This document shows, one piece after another, positions 60,933 to 64,000 of a stretch of 64,000 nucleotides of DNA. The stretch's first letter is position 1, and every line of letters starts with the position of its first letter. The stretch is taken from the NCBI RefSeq assembly GCF_013184745.1, contig NZ_JAATVU010000005.1, forward strand, positions 62,001-126,000, given 5' to 3'. A model generated the notes under the pieces. That model was not told the DNA's origin. It worked only from the letters and a program-made list of their open reading frames with translations, and did not search any database. A program made the position numbers and the translations under genes. This stretch comes from Mangrovicoccus sp. HB161399. Its GTDB lineage: Bacteria > Pseudomonadota > Alphaproteobacteria > Rhodobacterales > Rhodobacteraceae.

Positions 60933-63900
60933 TCAAGCCGCTATGCGCGCCTTGCGTGTCCCGGGCAACGGTTGTGCACGCTCCGGGGCAGGCTCCGCGC
61001 GCAGCGCTGCCCGCGGGGCCGCTGCTGCCGGCAGGAGCGGCGGCAGGGCCGCCTCGGGTCCGGCTCCGTCTTCCGCTGCGGCCGGGACGGCATCCGCCGA
61101 GGCCGTCTCCGTCCCGCTGCCGCCCGCATCGCCGCCGGACAGTGCCGGCCCCGGCGCATCGAGCGGCCGCGCGCCGGGCTCGAGGATGCCGGCCATCCAG
61201 CTCTGGCCTGTCGCGTCATGGCCGAAGCCCAGGTAATGGCCGATCTCGTGGGTCAGGACTGCAACAAGGTCGATCCGGCCCACGGCATCCCGGTCCGTCG
61301 CCTGCCCCTCCGCGTCGAATTCCTCCGCCGCTTCCGGGGTCCGGTCGGCGAACCAGCCATGGCCCGCCGCATCCCGGTCGAGCGTGATCTGCGTTCCCGT
61401 CGTCACGCCCAGCATGGTGCCGCCGAGATTGCCGATGGCGGCCGAGAGCGCATCCATCGCCGCAACCTGCGCCTGGGCCAGCAATCCGGATCCGATCCAC
61501 CGCTGCTTGGCCGCTTCCAGCGCCGCGGCGAGATCCTTCGGCACAAGCTGGTCGCCCTTGGACGCGCCGCTGCCCTCGGACGAGGCATGGAGCGCGCCGC
61601 TTTCGGTGATCGCCAGAGACCAGCCCGCCAGCTCTCCGCCGGTGCCCGACGCCAGATCCTCGATCCGCAGCGTCCAGGTGCCCGCCGCCACCATGCCGTC
61701 GAAGGCCGACAGCGCCTCGGCCGGGCGGAAGGTGCCGGTGTAGCTGCCGGACCCCGCCGCGATGTCCTGCCCTGCCTCGTCGTCGAACACGGTGCCGTCG
61801 AGCCCGGTCCCCTCGGCAAAGGCGACCAGCACCGCCCGCGCGCCGTTCGGGCCGATCAGGGTCAGCCGCAGGTCGGACAGGCTGCCATGGGCGAGCGTCA
61901 CGGTGACGTTGACGTCGTCGATCACGAAGGCATCGGCGATCTCCAGGCTGGAGGTCACCGTGCCCTGCTCGGGCAGCGCCGCCCCCGCGCCGTCATAGCG
62001 GTGCAGGCCCGCCGGATCTTCCGCCGCCGCCGGCGCCTCCGCCGCGGCCGGCGTCCCGGCATCCGGCGTGCCGACCGCCACCGGCTCGCCTTCGGCCATC
62101 ATCTCCAGGTTGTCGCAGGCGGACATCGCCTCGTAGAAGGTGCCCGTGCCCTCCAGGACGAAGATCCCGGCGGCGCCGTCGGTCACCGGCGCGTTGTAGG
62201 CATGGCCCTTGAGCACCTGGAACACCGCTTCCGGCGCGGTCGAGGACTTCACCTCGACCGAGATCGTGCGGCCCTTCAGCGTCGCCAGCATTTCGTAGAT
62301 CCCGCCCTCCGGCAGCGCGACTGGCAGGAGCGCGTCGGTCACGTAGCCCCCGGCCAAGGTATAATGGCCCAGCACCGCCTGGTCCGCGCCCGGGTCGAGC
62401 ACCGCGTATTTGAAGCCGCCCGAAGCCTGCAGGTCATAGACCAGCCCTGCCTTCCCTGCGGTCGAAAGCTGCGCCGAGAGCTGCCGCAGGTCGTTCTCGT
62501 CCGCCGCCACATCGGCGAGCGCCATGTCCCCGGCGGACAGCGTGACCTGTCCGTCCGCCTCCGGTTCCTCGGGATCGGCCGCGGAAAGATCGAAGACCGG
62601 CAGCCCCGTCTCCGGATTCAGCGCGGGCGCGGCATCGTCGAAGGTCTCGGTCGCCGAGAAGGTCAGCTCGGGCGGCAGGACCTGGACATAGACATTGTCG
62701 ATCCGCGCCACGGAATCGACCGAGCCGATCCCCACAAGCCCGGCATTCAGCCCATGGCTGACGCCGAACTGGTCGATCCTCGGCTCGAAGACATAGGTGA
62801 AGTAGTCATTGCCGTCGACGACCAGCGTGGCCGTGGTGCCGTTGACCGACAGAAGGATCTGGTAGTCGCGGTCCGGCTTCAGCTGGCTGTTCGACTGCGC
62901 CAGTTCGTGCCAGCCCGCAGCGTCGCGGTAGCCCATCTCGATCTTGTCGTTGGAAATGTTCACTCCGGCATACTTGAAGTCCGTCGGGCTGACATAGTCG
63001 AAGATCGCGAAGGCATTGGATTTCAGCCCGGCAACCGGCTTGCCTGCATTGATGGTCGCGCTGATCTCGAAATAGCCCGGCTTGGCCGCGTCGACATAGA
63101 ACACCGCCGCCGCGTCGCCGGCGGTGCCGTTCTCGGGGCCGATCTCCAGCCGCGCGCCGGTGACCTCGAAGCTGCCGGTGTCCGGCGCGAAGCCGAAGGC
63201 CGCCACATTCGCTCCGGCAGTGCCCGCATTGCCGCCGCCGGTGTTGAAATCCGCGCCGCGCAGCACGTCGCGCGCCCCGCCCGGAATGTTGCCCGGCTGC
63301 GGATCGTCCGGCGCGCCGGTCTGGTCCTGCCAGTCGTCATCGGCCTGGATCACCATGCCCAGCTCGCCGTCCGGCTCGCCCTGGCGGATGTCGTTCCAGT
63401 CGCCGCTCGTGTCCAATCCGCGGGTCGGATCGGCACCGTCGGACGCCGAAAGGTCGAGCAGGAATTCGCGGATCTGCGGCTGCAGCGCGCGGCTGACCGT
63501 GGCCAGGCCGAAGGGGGCGAAGGGCACGATGTAGCTGTTGAACTCGCCCGCCCAGTCGATCAGCCGGTCGCCGCCGGTATTGCCGATCAGCACGTCGCGC
63601 CCGGCCCCGCCGAAGGCCCGGTCCTCGTAGCTCAGGTCGGTATCCGGCACGTCGTTGGCCAGCGGATCGGCGGTACCTGCCGTGCTGCCGTGGTCGTCAT
63701 CCACGTTGAGCAGGTCGTCGCCATAGCCGCCATAGGCATTGTCCTGGCCGGTGCCGCCGACGATCCAGTCATTGCCCAGGTCGCCGAAGATGCGGTCGTC
63801 GCCGTCGGTCAGCTTGCGCTCGCCGGTGGAGGCATGGCCCGGATAGGCGGTCGCCGGATCGGCGAGGTCGGCATAGGGCGCGCCCGGATCGGCCGGGTCG

Positions 63901-64000
63901 AAATTGCCGAACCATTCGAAGGTCGTGCCCTCGTGTTCGACCATGATCTTCTGGCGCGGGGCGTATTCGTCGTATTGCGCGAATTCCCCGGCCTGGACCC
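60933..64000 (-). CDS. Giant RTX calcium-binding protein, C-terminal part
   Basis: About 1021 residues are visible and the frame is open at base 64000, so the N-terminus is outside. In order from the window edge there are RTX glycine/aspartate repeats (DGDDRIFGDLGNDWIVGG near 63800 and FGGAGRDVLIGNTGGDRL near 63600), then two LamG-like beta-sandwich regions (about 63170-62690 and 62560-62090). An Ala/Pro/Glu-rich linker follows, then a proprotein-convertase P-type domain (about 61970-61600), a metzincin-like zinc motif HEIGHYLGFGHD at 61250-61215 with Met in SWMAG after it, and a Pro/Ala-rich tail. The protein is probably secreted and calcium-dependent. It is the likely cargo of the export genes downstream. 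Confidence 0.85.
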   Translation of the reverse strand, partial: VQAGEFAQYDEYAPRQKIMVEHEGTTFEWFGNFDPADPGAPYADLADPATAYPGHASTGERKLTDGDDRIFGDLGNDWIVGGTGQDNAYGGYGDDLLNVDDDHGSTAGTADPLANDVPDTDLSYEDRAFGGAGRDVLIGNTGGDRLIDWAGEFNSYIVPFAPFGLATVSRALQPQIREFLLDLSASDGADPTRGLDTSGDWNDIRQGEPDGELGMVIQADDDWQDQTGAPDDPQPGNIPGGARDVLRGADFNTGGGNAGTAGANVAAFGFAPDTGSFEVTGARLEIGPENGTAGDAAAVFYVDAAKPGYFEISATINAGKPVAGLKSNAFAIFDYVSPTDFKYAGVNISNDKIEMGYRDAAGWHELAQSNSQLKPDRDYQILLSVNGTTATLVVDGNDYFTYVFEPRIDQFGVSHGLNAGLVGIGSVDSVARIDNVYVQVLPPELTFSATETFDDAAPALNPETGLPVFDLSAADPEEPEADGQVTLSAGDMALADVAADENDLRQLSAQLSTAGKAGLVYDLQASGGFKYAVLDPGADQAVLGHYTLAGGYVTDALLPVALPEGGIYEMLATLKGRTISVEVKSSTAPEAVFQVLKGHAYNAPVTDGAAGIFVLEGTGTFYEAMSACDNLEMMAEGEPVAVGTPDAGTPAAAEAPAAAEDPAGLHRYDGAGAALPEQGTVTSSLEIADAFVIDDVNVTVTLAHGSLSDLRLTLIGPNGARAVLVAFAEGTGLDGTVFDDEAGQDIAAGSGSYTGTFRPAEALSAFDGMVAAGTWTLRIEDLASGTGGELAGWSLAITESGALHASSEGSGASKGDQLVPKDLAAALEAAKQRWIGSGLLAQAQVAAMDALSAAIGNLGGTMLGVTTGTQITLDRDAAGHGWFADRTPEAAEEFDAEGQATDRDAVGRIDLVAVLTHEIGHYLGFGHDATGQSWMAGILEPGARPLDAPGPALSGGDAGGSGTETASADAVPAAAEDGAGPEAALPPLLPAAAAPRAALRAEPAPERAQPLPGTRKARIAA

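Overview
The window is GC-rich, densely packed bacterial chromosome. Codons end mostly in G or C, and most genes sit in operons that abut or overlap by a few bases. Gene content points to an alphaproteobacterium, most likely of the Rhodobacteraceae: many ABC importers for peptides, amino acids and polyamines, a cowN gene, a DMSO-reductase-family molybdoenzyme and RTX proteins. I see no rRNA, tRNA, CRISPR array, insertion sequence or prophage.

Layout. 1-7838 (+): end of a class III aminotransferase, a GhrA-type 2-hydroxyacid dehydrogenase, a HAD hydrolase and a complete peptide-type ABC importer. 7839-8512 (-): a vapBC toxin-antitoxin pair with its operator. 8576-11811: an Lrp-type regulator divergent from a tartrate-dehydrogenase-like enzyme and a succinate-semialdehyde-type dehydrogenase. 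11842-12828 (+): a CooA-like heme CO sensor followed by cowN, with a CooA-type operator between them. 12833-14245 (-): an unidentified polytopic transporter. 14395-21256: two amidases and a gamma-glutamyltransferase divergent from an IclR regulator, then an M20 peptidase. 21563-30467 (+): a second peptide importer continuing into three metallohydrolase genes (M81, M20D, CPG2-like). 30470-35896: a nitrilase-type amidase divergent from a complete branched-chain amino-acid-type importer. 35978-45292: TauE/SafE, nadAB, a LysR/YeiH pair, a BisC/TorA-type molybdoenzyme and a CPA1 antiporter preceded by a probable structured RNA. 45289-53956: a polyamine-type importer with an isochorismatase-like hydrolase and an SDR, divergent from a small-molecule kinase and a class III PLP enzyme, closed by a DeoR regulator. 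54009-64000 (-): a membrane-fusion protein, a short SecA paralogue, an M50/HlyD fusion, a GAF/HlyD fusion and the C-terminal third or less of a giant RTX protein.

How the genes work together. Most of the window is a nitrogen and carbon scavenging district. Importers bring in peptides and amides, cytoplasmic peptidases and amidases cut them, and aminotransferases and dehydrogenases feed the products into central metabolism. Each of the four importer operons has a strong GC hairpin immediately after its binding-protein gene, probably to keep that part of the mRNA abundant.

Two places look most rewarding. The first is the CO-response module at 11.8-12.8 kb, where regulator, operator and nitrogenase-protection gene can all be read from sequence. 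The second is the operon at 54-64 kb, which combines a SecA-like motor, three HlyD-domain proteins (one carrying a site-2-protease domain, one carrying GAF sensor domains) and a giant calcium-binding protein, with no HlyB-type ABC exporter in view. I know of no experimentally described secretion system with this composition. A probable lithium/sodium riboswitch upstream of the CPA1 antiporter is a third point.
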